Shown: piece after piece, positions 26,255-34,159 of the stretch
Layout of the letters: each line of letters begins with the position of its first letter
Position numbering within the stretch: position 1 is the first letter of the stretch
NCBI RefSeq assembly: GCF_014467075.1
Contig: NZ_AP023027.1
Location: forward strand, 767,001-831,000
DNA: 64,000 bases
From: Anaerostipes caccae L1-92
Lineage (GTDB): Bacteria; Bacillota; Clostridia; Lachnospirales; Lachnospiraceae
Direction of reading: 5' to 3'
Notes under the pieces: model-generated
Databases searched by the model: none
Told to the model about the DNA's origin: nothing
Seen by the model: only the letters and a program-made list of their open reading frames with translations
Translations under genes and position numbers: made by a program

Positions 26255-26620
26255 ATGGGAAAAGCTATCGTATCAAAAGGAGGCGGGGGATTTGGTACTC
26301 CGCTGGAGATCAGTGCAGAAGGGAAAAGAACAAAAGTTGTATGTATGACAGGTGTGGGCATTCATCCGCTGGCAGAAAAAATTGCCGGGATCATCGGGGG
26401 AGAAGCGGTGGACGGATTCCGTAAACCGGTTCCGGATGCCGAAACTGCATGCGTCATTGTAAACTGCGGAGGGAGCCTCCGGCTTGGGATGTTTCCGAAA
26501 AAGGGTTTAAAGACGATCAACCTGAATCCTACCGGGCCAAGCGGACCATTTGGATCATTTTGTAAAGAGGGGATTTACGTGTCCGGCTCTACTGTTAAAA
26601 ATGTTACCGCTGAAGATTGA
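26255..26620 (+). CDS. Glucitol-family PTS EIIB component, stand-alone
   Basis: A 121-residue soluble phosphocarrier corresponding to the N-terminal part of SrlE. Recognisable blocks are an N-terminal [55 protein letters not shown] and the closing [12 protein letters not shown]. The family's C-G-G-T-x-R-C-G stretch has two cysteines; here the second position is Leu, leaving one in NCGG. In classical systems this domain is fused to the C2 membrane domain; here it ends cleanly and the C2 gene follows in another frame 20 bases later. Confidence 0.85.
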   Translation: MGKAIVSKGGGGFGTPLEISAEGKRTKVVCMTGVGIHPLAEKIAGIIGGEAVDGFRKPVPDAETACVIVNCGGSLRLGMFPKKGLKTINLNPTGPSGPFGSFCKEGIYVSGSTVKNVTAED

Positions 26621-26640
26621 GTGTGTGGAAGGGGAAAAAT

Positions 26641-27177
26641 ATGAAAACAGTTTCTAAATTTATGACAACAGTTGCTGCAGGGATCGGAAAGTTTGTAATG
26701 ACAGTTGTACAGGCTGCAAGAACTTCGTTTAAACTCTGTCTGGAAACCATTATCCCATTTCTGATTTTTGTGTCAACAGTATTTACGCTGATCACAAGTA
26801 CCGGGGTCGGGAATATTATTGCAAATGCACTGTCAGGACTGGCAACTTCTCCTATAGGACTGATTGTAATGGGCCTGATCATCACATTTCCGCTGCTCTC
26901 TCCGATCATTGGACCGGGAGCGGTGATCCCGCAGGTGATCGGGGCACTGATCGGAGGACTCATCAGCACGGGTGCCGTACCGCTTACCATGGCGCTTCCT
27001 ACTGTATTTGCAATCCATCAGCCCTGCGGAGCAGATTTTATTCCGGTAGGCATGTCACTTTGTGAGGCGGAGCCGGAGACGGTAGAGGTGGGAGTATCTG
27101 CAGTGCTGTTCTCTAAATTTGTGGTAGCTCCAGTCGAGATCCTCATTGCGGTCATCATTGGCCAGCTGGTATTTTAG
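26641..27177 (+). CDS. Glucitol-family PTS C2 membrane component (C-terminal SrlE part)
   Basis: A 178-residue membrane protein corresponding to the C-terminal half of SrlE. It contains CLETIIPFLIFVSTVFTLI, the conserved FPLLSPIIGPGAVIPQVIG and ADFIPVGMSLCEAEPETVEVGV. Together with the preceding gene it totals about 300 residues, close to the 319 of E. coli SrlE. It has its own ribosome site (GGAAGGGG) and a start codon, so the split looks stable and not like a decayed frameshift. Confidence 0.85.
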   Translation: MKTVSKFMTTVAAGIGKFVMTVVQAARTSFKLCLETIIPFLIFVSTVFTLITSTGVGNIIANALSGLATSPIGLIVMGLIITFPLLSPIIGPGAVIPQVIGALIGGLISTGAVPLTMALPTVFAIHQPCGADFIPVGMSLCEAEPETVEVGVSAVLFSKFVVAPVEILIAVIIGQLVF

Positions 27178-27192
27178 GAGGGAAAATTAAAA

Positions 27193-27543
27193 ATGAAATA
27201 TACGGCGAAGATACTGGGCATCGGAGCGCAGGCATGTGACTTCCGGGATGAAAATATGCTGATTTTTTTTGGGCAGTGCGCAGGCGGAGGCCTGGAAGAC
27301 TACAGCGTACTCATAAGAGAGCCGGAGGAAACAGTTTCCATCTGTCCCGGGGATATTTTGACAATCGGGAAATTCAGCTATCCAGTCACTGCTGTGGGAG
27401 ATATGGCATCAAAAACATTTTCAGAGCTGGGACACTGTACAGTCCGTTTTGATGCGGCCAGAGAAGCGGCCCTTCCCGGCACTGTACATGTGGAAGGTGA
27501 ATACCCGGACTGCCGGATTGGAGATGAGGTGACCATCAGATAA
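27193..27543 (+). CDS. Glucitol-family PTS EIIA component (SrlB-like)
   Basis: A 116-residue EIIA protein. It shows the family's PVTAVGD at 64-70, SELGHCTVRFD around His81 and LPGTVHVEGEYP near 94. It accepts phosphate from HPr and passes it to EIIB. His81 and His99 are its only histidines, so His81 in the conserved L-G-H is the obvious phosphoacceptor candidate. Last gene of the operon, with GGAGGG upstream and a strong terminator overlapping its stop codon. Confidence 0.87.
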   Translation: MKYTAKILGIGAQACDFRDENMLIFFGQCAGGGLEDYSVLIREPEETVSICPGDILTIGKFSYPVTAVGDMASKTFSELGHCTVRFDAAREAALPGTVHVEGEYPDCRIGDEVTIR

Positions 27544-27584
27544 CGAAAAGGTGCCAGTCTTTTTGACCGGCACCTTTTCGTTAT
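27540..27584. terminator. Bidirectional intrinsic terminator
   Basis: A 16-bp perfect inverted repeat (27540-27555 with 27569-27584, core AAAAGGTGCC/GGCACCTTTT) overlaps the stop codons of both the EIIA gene and the converging gntR copy 2. Confidence 0.92.
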
Positions 27585-28279
27585 CAGCGGTAGGATTTTA
27601 TTTCAAGCAAATATTTTTTTGGATTCTTATGGGACAGCGTATACTCAAACGGCCGTCCGTCCGACAGGTAGGCAACCATTTCTATTTTGATAACAGGTTC
27701 GTCATCGCGTAGTTTTAGTGCTTCGGCTATTTCTTTTGGAGGAAGGATGGCATCCACAGTTTTTTCTGCCATGGAGATCTTCATGCCTCTTTGTTCCATG
27801 AAGCTGTATATGGAGTCGACGAAAACTTCACAGCTGGCATCCTGGATGGCAAATGGCGCATAGTAAGAATAATCATAAATGATCGGATCTCCATTCTTGT
27901 GCCGCAGCCGAACAAGGTAATAAACGGGATCCCCTGTTTTCAGATGCAGTTTCCGTGCCACAGTCTCAGAGGCCTCAATGATTTCAAAAGCGATCAGGCG
28001 GGTCGAAGGGACGTCGCCTGAGGACCGCAGGTCTTCAGGAAAGCTCTGGAGGGAATCCAGGGATTTGTGCAGACGGCGTTCAGAAACAAAAGAGCCTTGT
28101 CTTGGCCTGCGGTAAATAATACCTTCATTTTCCAAGTCGGACAGTGCCTTTTGAATGGTCGGGCGGGAGAAGCCGAATTCTTCTATGAGATCACGTTCAG
28201 AAGGCAGCTTTTCATTGGGTGCCATTGTATTAATTTTTTCCAAAAGACAGTTCTTGACCGACATAAATTTTCGATTCAT
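27584..28279 (-). CDS. GntR-family regulator with UTRA domain (copy 2)
   Basis: A 231-residue paralogue of the regulator at 22613-23308, with the same length, the same ribosome site and roughly 70 percent or more identity by eye. The recognition helix differs slightly (FGFSRPTIQKAL versus FGVSRPTIQKAL). The UTRA domain shares YDYSYYAPFAIQ with the other copy's equivalent. ATG 28279 follows GGAGG. The two copies bracket the PTS operon, so they may bind the same operators with different effectors or affinities. Confidence 0.9.
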   Translation of the reverse strand: MNRKFMSVKNCLLEKINTMAPNEKLPSERDLIEEFGFSRPTIQKALSDLENEGIIYRRPRQGSFVSERRLHKSLDSLQSFPEDLRSSGDVPSTRLIAFEIIEASETVARKLHLKTGDPVYYLVRLRHKNGDPIIYDYSYYAPFAIQDASCEVFVDSIYSFMEQRGMKISMAEKTVDAILPPKEIAEALKLRDDEPVIKIEMVAYLSDGRPFEYTLSHKNPKKYLLEIKSYR

Positions 28280-28314
28280 TTCAAATCCTCCAAAACGGGA
28301 ATATTTGCAGATAG

Positions 28315-28322
28315 TATGTCCA
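28315..28322. promoter_or_regulatory. GntR operator half-site upstream of gntR copy 2
   Basis: TATGTCCA equals the right half of the operator at 22083. The left half is not recognisable, so binding here may be weak. Confidence 0.35.
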
Positions 28323-28445
28323 TTTTCACCAGATGAAAGCATGCAAGCCGATAAAATGGTAAAAAATTCATGTTTTTTGCCGCTTCATTATACTATATCT
28401 CATAACAAAAATCCAGATGTATGAAAGAAAGAGAGGGACTTCAAA

Positions 28446-29318
28446 GTGTACCAGATAGAAAATGAAATATGCCGGATTTCAGTGAAAGAACACGGCAGTG
28501 AATTATGTGAAATGTACGATAAAGTGAGGAAACGGGAGTATATATGGCAGGCAGGACCAGTCTGGCCGAAGCATGGGCCTCTCCTGTTTCCTGCGATCGG
28601 AGGATTTTACGGCGGAACTTATATGGCGGGAGAAAAGATTTATAAAATGAAGGCGCACGGTTTCGCACGTGACATGGATTTCACACCAGTGTACAGAACA
28701 GATGAGGAGATTGTCATGGAGCTTCAGAGCAGTGAAGAGACTTATGAATCCTACCCGTATCATTTCTGCCTGCAGGTTTCTCATCGGCTGGAAGGCAGAA
28801 AACTTACGGTTACATGGAAAATTCTGAATGCAGGAACAAATACCATGTATTATTCTATTGGAGCCCATCCGGGATTTCAGTTTGCAGAGGATACAGAGCT
28901 GTCAGATTACCGTCTGATCTTTGACCGGACCTTGGATCTGAATACGCACCGGATAAAGGGCAGGCTGATAACTAGGGAAACATATCCGGTGGACAGGCAG
29001 ATCAGAGAGCTTCCATTAAATCCTGATCTTCTCCGGCACGATGCGCTCATTTTTGAAGACGGGATTTCATCCATGCTTCTTGAGTGTGACAAGGCAGACT
29101 ATCATCTGAAAGTAAGTTTCCCGGGATTTCCGGCAGCGGCGGTCTGGAGTATGCCTTCTGCTATTGATAAAGCTGAATATATCTGTATTGAACCGTGGTA
29201 TGGCATGAATGATTTCGTGGGACAGGGCGTGCAGGATATCAGGAAAAAATATTTAATCCAGTCATTGAAGGCAGGGGAAACAAAAGAAATAAGTTATACA
29301 ATAGAGATATGCGATTAA
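28446..29318 (+). CDS. Aldose 1-epimerase family protein (LacX-like)
   Basis: A 290-residue beta-sandwich protein of the galactose mutarotase superfamily. It shows GPLLFPAIGGFYGG near residue 38, KMKAHGFARDMDF near 68 and SIGAHPGFQF near 138, the His residues being those expected in the sugar site. It probably interconverts sugar anomers. A GTG start at 28446 is used; only a weak AGGG precedes it. It is divergent from gntR copy 2 and could belong to the sugar regulon, but no complete operator is visible upstream. Confidence 0.82.
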   Translation: MYQIENEICRISVKEHGSELCEMYDKVRKREYIWQAGPVWPKHGPLLFPAIGGFYGGTYMAGEKIYKMKAHGFARDMDFTPVYRTDEEIVMELQSSEETYESYPYHFCLQVSHRLEGRKLTVTWKILNAGTNTMYYSIGAHPGFQFAEDTELSDYRLIFDRTLDLNTHRIKGRLITRETYPVDRQIRELPLNPDLLRHDALIFEDGISSMLLECDKADYHLKVSFPGFPAAAVWSMPSAIDKAEYICIEPWYGMNDFVGQGVQDIRKKYLIQSLKAGETKEISYTIEICD

Positions 29319-29357
29319 CAGGAGCGCCTTTAAAAGGCGGCAGAAATTAGATATAGA

Positions 29358-29396
29358 ACAGTTCCGGGATATTATATGAATTCTGGGACTGTTTTT
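29358..29396 (+). terminator. Intrinsic terminator
   Basis: AACAGTTCCGGGA (from 29358) pairs through wobbles with TTCTGGGACTGTT (29381-29393), followed by a T run. Confidence 0.7.
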
Positions 29397-29470
29397 GTTT
29401 TTAGTTTTCATGATTTTCAAATGGAACTGAATGATTTATAATTGGAATATATGAGAGAGGAGGAGCAAGA

Positions 29471-30019
29471 TTGGATACAGTAATTAAAATTCTTTTAGCA
29501 GCAGATATATTGTCAGGTCTGTTTTTTCTTTTTTCTTCCGGATTTAAAGGGAAAAGATTTTATTGGATTAAAAAAGAAATTTCGGGTCTTATTTTATTGG
29601 CAGGGGGAATTGTGGGATTCTATGCAGTCTATACAGAAAATTCGGTACTTTTGAGGATCGCTTTTTGGAGCTGCGTTGGACTTTTCAGTATTTCTCTGGG
29701 TGTTTTTGATCTCATAAAAATCCGTATATGTAAAACAATGGTTTATGGAAGGTTTGTAGAGAGTAAGATATCAGGCACGGGAAGAAACAGAAGCGTCACA
29801 CCTACTTTTGAATATACATACGGGGGAGTTGTCTATAAAAATGAGAGCGGCGAAAACATTCCTCCTGAAATATCAAAGAATTATGAGGCAGGAAAGCCTT
29901 ATCCTGTTTTTATCTGCGAAAACGAGCCCTATCTTTATATTACGGATCGCAATATGATCGGAAAAGTTATCTTTGAAATTATTTTAGGAATCATCGTGCT
30001 CGGCACTGCATACCTATGA
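29471..30019 (+). CDS. Small membrane protein, DUF3592-like
   Basis: A 182-residue protein with about four membrane segments: near residues 5-22, 37-55, 62-80 and at the C-terminus (IFEIILGIIVLGTAYL). Between the third and fourth lies a soluble region with VTPTFEYTYGGVVYKNES, the pattern seen in DUF3592-like proteins. A TTG start at 29471 is used, with GGAGGAG 6 bases upstream. Function is unknown. Confidence 0.65.
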   Translation: MDTVIKILLAADILSGLFFLFSSGFKGKRFYWIKKEISGLILLAGGIVGFYAVYTENSVLLRIAFWSCVGLFSISLGVFDLIKIRICKTMVYGRFVESKISGTGRNRSVTPTFEYTYGGVVYKNESGENIPPEISKNYEAGKPYPVFICENEPYLYITDRNMIGKVIFEIILGIIVLGTAYL

Positions 30020-30045
30020 GGAGTGTGAGCCGGGAAGGAGTTATT

Positions 30046-30303
30046 ATGGGAGAACTGAAAGATCTTGAGAACATCGGGGCAAAAACAGAGGATCAGCTGA
30101 ACCAGGCGGGAATCTATACGAAAGAGCAGCTGATTAAGGCCGGAAGTAAAGAAGCGTGGCTGAAGATAAGAGCTTTTGACGAGTCTGCCTGCCTCCATCT
30201 GCTCTGGGGACTTGAAGGGGCGGTGGAAGGAATAAAAAAGAAGGATCTGTCACCGGAAGTGAGAAAAGATCTGAAAGATTTTTTTGATGATATCAATCAA
30301 TGA
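30046..30303 (+). CDS. TfoX C-terminal domain-like small protein
   Basis: An 85-residue protein matching the C-terminal helical domain of TfoX/Sxy: DLENIGAKTEDQLNQAGI, then EAWLKIRA and a closing DLKDFFDD. Stand-alone copies of this domain are common in Clostridia and have no defined role. ATG 30046 follows AAGGAG at 6 bases; the longer start at 30016 overlaps the preceding gene. Confidence 0.75.
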   Translation: MGELKDLENIGAKTEDQLNQAGIYTKEQLIKAGSKEAWLKIRAFDESACLHLLWGLEGAVEGIKKKDLSPEVRKDLKDFFDDINQ

Positions 30304-30315
30304 CGATATTATAAG

Positions 30316-30344
30316 TTGAAATTCTCCCTGATGTGAAATATAAT
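30316..30344 (+). promoter_or_regulatory. Strong sigma-A promoter of uppP
   Basis: TTGAAA (30316-30321) and TATAAT (30339-30344) are separated by 17 bases, 27 bases upstream of the uppP ATG. Confidence 0.8.
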
Positions 30345-30371
30345 AGACAAAACATGTAAGGGAGATTAATT

Positions 30372-31199
30372 ATGAATGTAATAGAAATCGTAAAGTCGAT
30401 TGTTCTCGGTATTATTCAGGGAATCACAGAGTGGCTTCCGATCAGCAGTACGGGCCATCTCATTTTGTTTGACAATATTTGGCCGATGGCATCAAGCCCG
30501 GAGTTTTTTGAAGTATTCAAAGTAGTGATCCAGTTCGGCTCTATTTTGGCAGTGCTGGTTTTATTTTTTCACAAACTGAATCCATTTTCTCCGCGCAAGA
30601 GCAGAAGGGAAAAACGGGATACATATAACCTCTGGAAAAAGGTCATTGTAGGATGCATACCGATCATCATCGTGGGACTTCCGCTGGATATGGTACTGGA
30701 AGATTATCTTTCCGGCGTTTATGTCATAGCGGCAACTTTGATCTTGTACGGGATTGCCTTTATTGTCATTGAGAGCAGAAACAGGCGTCCGTCTATGCGG
30801 TCACTGGAGGATCTGACATATAAAGCGGCGTTTTTCATCGGATGTTTTCAGGTGCTTGCGGCTATTCCGGGGACATCCAGGAGCGGTGCAACGATTCTGG
30901 GAGCCGTTTTGCTGGGCTGTTCCCGCTATGTCGCCAGTGAGTTTTCTTTTTTCCTGGCAGTGCCGGTTATGGCCGGAGCCAGCGGATTGAAACTGATCAA
31001 ATATTTTCTGAAGGTAGGAATGTTTTCAGGCAGTGAATGGATTCTCCTGACTGTGGGAACCTTGGTTTCTTTCTTAGTGTCCATCCTGGCAATCCGTCTG
31101 CTGTTAAGTTATATCCGAAAACATGACTTCAAAGTTTTTGGAGTTTATCGGATTCTGCTTGGTATTGTGGTAATTGTATACTTTGGATTCCTGGCCTAA
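30372..31199 (+). CDS. uppP: Undecaprenyl-diphosphatase
   Basis: A 275-residue polytopic membrane enzyme that recycles the cell-wall lipid carrier by removing phosphate from undecaprenyl diphosphate. Both catalytic signatures are present: QGITEWLPISSTGHL at about residues 15-29 and PGTSRSGATILG near 165. The length is standard. It carries its own promoter and is closed by a terminator shared with the hydrogenase operon. Members of this family also give bacitracin tolerance when abundant. Confidence 0.95.
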   Translation: MNVIEIVKSIVLGIIQGITEWLPISSTGHLILFDNIWPMASSPEFFEVFKVVIQFGSILAVLVLFFHKLNPFSPRKSRREKRDTYNLWKKVIVGCIPIIIVGLPLDMVLEDYLSGVYVIAATLILYGIAFIVIESRNRRPSMRSLEDLTYKAAFFIGCFQVLAAIPGTSRSGATILGAVLLGCSRYVASEFSFFLAVPVMAGASGLKLIKYFLKVGMFSGSEWILLTVGTLVSFLVSILAIRLLLSYIRKHDFKVFGVYRILLGIVVIVYFGFLA

Positions 31200-31321
31200 T
31201 CGATAAATATTCCGCTATAGAACGTTTAAATCAGGAATTTCTGATATGCACTGCCGCAGCGATGAGTATCTGGTAGAAGATCTCAGGAATGAATGGAAAG
31301 AAACAAGTTTAGATTAAACGA

Positions 31322-31371
31322 AAACAAGCATCCGTTACAGAATTGATTTTTACTGTAACGGATGTTTGTTT
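31322..31371. terminator. Bidirectional intrinsic terminator
   Basis: A 19-bp near-perfect stem (31322-31340 with 31353-31371; core CATCCGTTACAG) with A and T flanks lies between uppP and the converging hydrogenase gene. Confidence 0.9.
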
Positions 31372-31399
31372 AAATGGGAAATATATATTCTTTGTATTT

Positions 31400-32659
31400 T
31401 TAACTATTTGCAAATTCTCTGGTAAACATATCGCTCTTTTCTACAAACTCCTCCATATTTTTAAAACCGAGCCGGTGGAGAAGTTCCATCACATACGGAT
31501 TGTCAAGGGGCGTCTTATAAGGAGCTTCCTCTCCGTATGTTTCTACGTTTCTTTTTCCTTTGTCTTTATCAATGATAATTTTAGGTCCGCCGACACATCC
31601 GCCTCTGCATGCCATCCCCTCAAAAAAGTTGGCGTCTGTTTCGCCCTTTTGGATTTGTTCGATCATGGCTTTGCATGCAGGGACACCGTCCGCCTGCTGT
31701 GCGCGGACCGGGACGTCTCTTCCCGGACTGAGTTTTTCCACAGTAGACCTTACGGCTTCGCTGACGCCGCCGGTGTGGGCATAGATCCTGCCTGCCCTGG
31801 AGGAGTGTTCCCTGTCATTGTCGGCAAGTTCTTCCGGCTGTATCCCGGCCGCGTCAAAGATATCCTGTACTTCCTGAAACGTCAGCACATAGTCCACTGC
31901 ATCTGCAATATCCGGTTCTCTGGCTTCTTTCTTTTTTGCGATGCACGGGCCGATGAATACTGTGACTGCATCGGGGTGGATCTGCTTTACTGCCCGTCCT
32001 GCCGCGATCATCGGGGAGACCGCTCCCGGCACATGGGGAATCAGTTCATGATAGATTTTGCGGATCATGGCGATCCAGACCGGACAGCAGCAGCTGGTAA
32101 GCTGGAAATCATCGTTTGAGTTGATATGCTCGTCAAATTCCAAAGCCTCTTTCAGAGTCAGGATGTCTGCAAAGACCGCTACTTCCACCATTCCTTTGAA
32201 TCCGGCGGCCTTCAGGGCACTTCTCAGCTGTCCTGGGGAAGCATTTTCATATTGGCCCACGAAAGCAGGGGCGATCAGAGCATACACATCTTTTTCTTCA
32301 CTGCGCACTTCTTTTAACACTGGGAAGATATCCTTGCTTTCCGCCAGCTTATCAAGCCTGCATGACTCAATACAGACACCGCACCCGCTGCATTTATCCG
32401 GATCGATGGACAGCTTTCCGTCAACTTCTTCGATGGCGTCAAAAATACAGCTGTTTTTGCAGGCCCTGTCATAGGCACAGCTCTCACATGATTCGGTGTG
32501 GATGACCGGGGCATACTGGTCCGGATTTAAGAGGCAGTCCAGCTGATGGGGATCATAGTCAGCCTCACTGATATCTTCATTTTTCATTTGTTTTTGGAGT
32601 AATTCTTTATAGAGTTCATGGAAAGAGGTTGATTTTTTTGCTTCCGGCATATGAATCAC
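31400..32659 (-). CDS. [FeFe] hydrogenase with TSCCCP H-cluster motif (group B-like)
   Basis: A 419-residue monomeric [FeFe] hydrogenase catalysing reversible proton reduction. The N-terminus has two cysteine clusters, one irregular (CESC-x5-CKNSC) and one standard (CSGCGVCIESC). The H-cluster motifs are TSCCCPVW, FIGPCIAKKKEA and EGMACRGGCVGGP. The extra cysteine in TSCCCP differs from the usual TSCCP and matches what I recall of group B enzymes. No HydE/F/G maturation genes are in the window. It follows the NADH-oxidase-like gene by 2 bases, so they are co-expressed. Confidence 0.9.
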   Translation of the reverse strand: MIHMPEAKKSTSFHELYKELLQKQMKNEDISEADYDPHQLDCLLNPDQYAPVIHTESCESCAYDRACKNSCIFDAIEEVDGKLSIDPDKCSGCGVCIESCRLDKLAESKDIFPVLKEVRSEEKDVYALIAPAFVGQYENASPGQLRSALKAAGFKGMVEVAVFADILTLKEALEFDEHINSNDDFQLTSCCCPVWIAMIRKIYHELIPHVPGAVSPMIAAGRAVKQIHPDAVTVFIGPCIAKKKEAREPDIADAVDYVLTFQEVQDIFDAAGIQPEELADNDREHSSRAGRIYAHTGGVSEAVRSTVEKLSPGRDVPVRAQQADGVPACKAMIEQIQKGETDANFFEGMACRGGCVGGPKIIIDKDKGKRNVETYGEEAPYKTPLDNPYVMELLHRLGFKNMEEFVEKSDMFTREFANS

Positions 32660-32661
32660 TC

Positions 32662-34002
32662 CTATTCTGCGTTCAGTGCGGCCATAGTGATATAATTGTA
32701 CGGCTGATTAAAATGGGGAAGGAAAAACAGGTCAAACAGTTTTAACTTATCAATGGTCACTTTTTCCTGGATGGCCATAGAAAACAGGTGGATTGCCATG
32801 GAGATATCATAGTCGGAACAAAGCTGTGCACCGAGGATGCGTCTGGTCTTTTTGTCGTAGACGATGCGGATTACGACTTTATAGTTGTCCTTCTCCATAA
32901 ATCCGGCTTTCTGCCAGTCCTCATAGTCTGTGGCTGCGGCGTCAAAACCCAGCTTTTTTGCGCGCTCCAGGGAAAGCCCGGTGCTCACCATGTTTAAGCC
33001 CCAGATGCTGATTCCATTGGAACCCTGTACTCCCGGAGATTTCAGCTCTGTGCCGCAGGCATTGTGGGCGGCGATGATTCCGGAACGGACGGCGTTGGTG
33101 GCAAGTGCGATATAATCCGTGTCTTCGATGGCGTTGTTGTAAACGGTGGCACAGTCACCTACGGCATAGACATCCGGGCGGCTGGTCTGCTGCATGAGAT
33201 CCGTAAGATAGGCTCCATTGTTGTGGAACTGCTTAAGCTGGCCGTTTCCGAGTTTTGTGTTGGGGCGGAATCCTACACAGAATATGACCATGTCGGCATC
33301 ATAAGTATGTTTGTCTGTGACCACCTTCTCGACTTTTTCGTTTCCTTCCAGGCGTTCGACTTTTTCCTCAAATGCCAGATGGATTCCGTGGTCAGACAGC
33401 TGCTTTTCCATGCGTTTGCAGAACATATCGTCATAATAGGCGGACAGGCAGGTGTCTGCGCAGTCAATTAAAGTGACTTCTCTGCCGTTTCTCTGAAAAG
33501 CCTCGGCAAGTTCCACACCGATATATCCGGCTCCGACGACAGCGACTTTCTTTATAGAGGTATCTCCAAGCTTTTCGATGACTTCCGCCGCATTCTGATA
33601 GAGCTTTACAAACTGTACATTTTCAAGGCTCATGCCTGGCAGCTGAGGTCCCACCGGAGTAGAGCCTGTGGCAAGGATCAGCTTGTCGTAAGGGTATTCA
33701 CAGTCTTTGCCGGCAGCATCCTTTGTATAGACGACCTTGCTGTCAAAATCTACGGAATTGACCGAGGTCTCCATATAGATCTTTGCGCCCTTCCCTTCCA
33801 ATATTTCTTTGCTGGAATAAAACAGTCCGTCAGGCCCGGAAATCTGTCCCCCGATCCAGAGTGCCATTCCACAGCCTAAGAAACTAATATTGGAATTGGC
33901 GTCAAAGGCGGTGACGTCCACATCCTTATAATTGTCGAGTATCGTATTCAGCGCTGCAGTACCTGCATGATTCGCACCGATGACAATGATTTTTTTTGGC
34001 AT
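32662..34002 (-). CDS. NADH oxidase-like FAD-dependent pyridine nucleotide-disulfide oxidoreductase
   Basis: A 446-residue flavoprotein of the NADH oxidase/CoA-disulfide reductase family. FAD site [10 protein letters not shown] at residues 8-17; redox cysteine in [12 protein letters not shown] near residue 44; [13 protein letters not shown] site [15 protein letters not shown] near 155; and a C-terminal dimerisation domain. The single active cysteine and the LFYSS segment favour a water-forming NADH oxidase over CoA-disulfide reductase. GGAG precedes the ATG. It is the first gene of a two-gene operon with the hydrogenase, tying NADH and oxygen handling to hydrogen metabolism. Confidence 0.87.
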   Translation of the reverse strand: MPKKIIVIGANHAGTAALNTILDNYKDVDVTAFDANSNISFLGCGMALWIGGQISGPDGLFYSSKEILEGKGAKIYMETSVNSVDFDSKVVYTKDAAGKDCEYPYDKLILATGSTPVGPQLPGMSLENVQFVKLYQNAAEVIEKLGDTSIKKVAVVGAGYIGVELAEAFQRNGREVTLIDCADTCLSAYYDDMFCKRMEKQLSDHGIHLAFEEKVERLEGNEKVEKVVTDKHTYDADMVIFCVGFRPNTKLGNGQLKQFHNNGAYLTDLMQQTSRPDVYAVGDCATVYNNAIEDTDYIALATNAVRSGIIAAHNACGTELKSPGVQGSNGISIWGLNMVSTGLSLERAKKLGFDAAATDYEDWQKAGFMEKDNYKVVIRIVYDKKTRRILGAQLCSDYDISMAIHLFSMAIQEKVTIDKLKLFDLFFLPHFNQPYNYITMAALNAE

Positions 34003-34159
34003 AATCTTAATCTCCTTTATATCTGATAAGACTTCGTATCATAATCAGTATGCCAAAAAAAGAAAAAATTATTGATGTGTCCGGGAAAATGCTCCGCTGT
34101 TTGAAAATTCTGTTTTGGGAAATACTTCTTGAGACATTAGTTACAGGAGGAATAAAACG

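Noticed and set aside
26615..26645. Frameshift between EIIB and C2
   Set aside because: Each part has its own stop, ribosome site and start at the natural domain boundary, so a gene fission is more likely than a recent mutation.
31200..31321. Possible gene remnant after uppP, with two short frames of about 24 residues
   Set aside because: Both are too short to recognise, and no homology could be judged.
31343..32119. 258-codon plus-strand frame
   Set aside because: It is antisense to the hydrogenase gene and has no start signal or domain.
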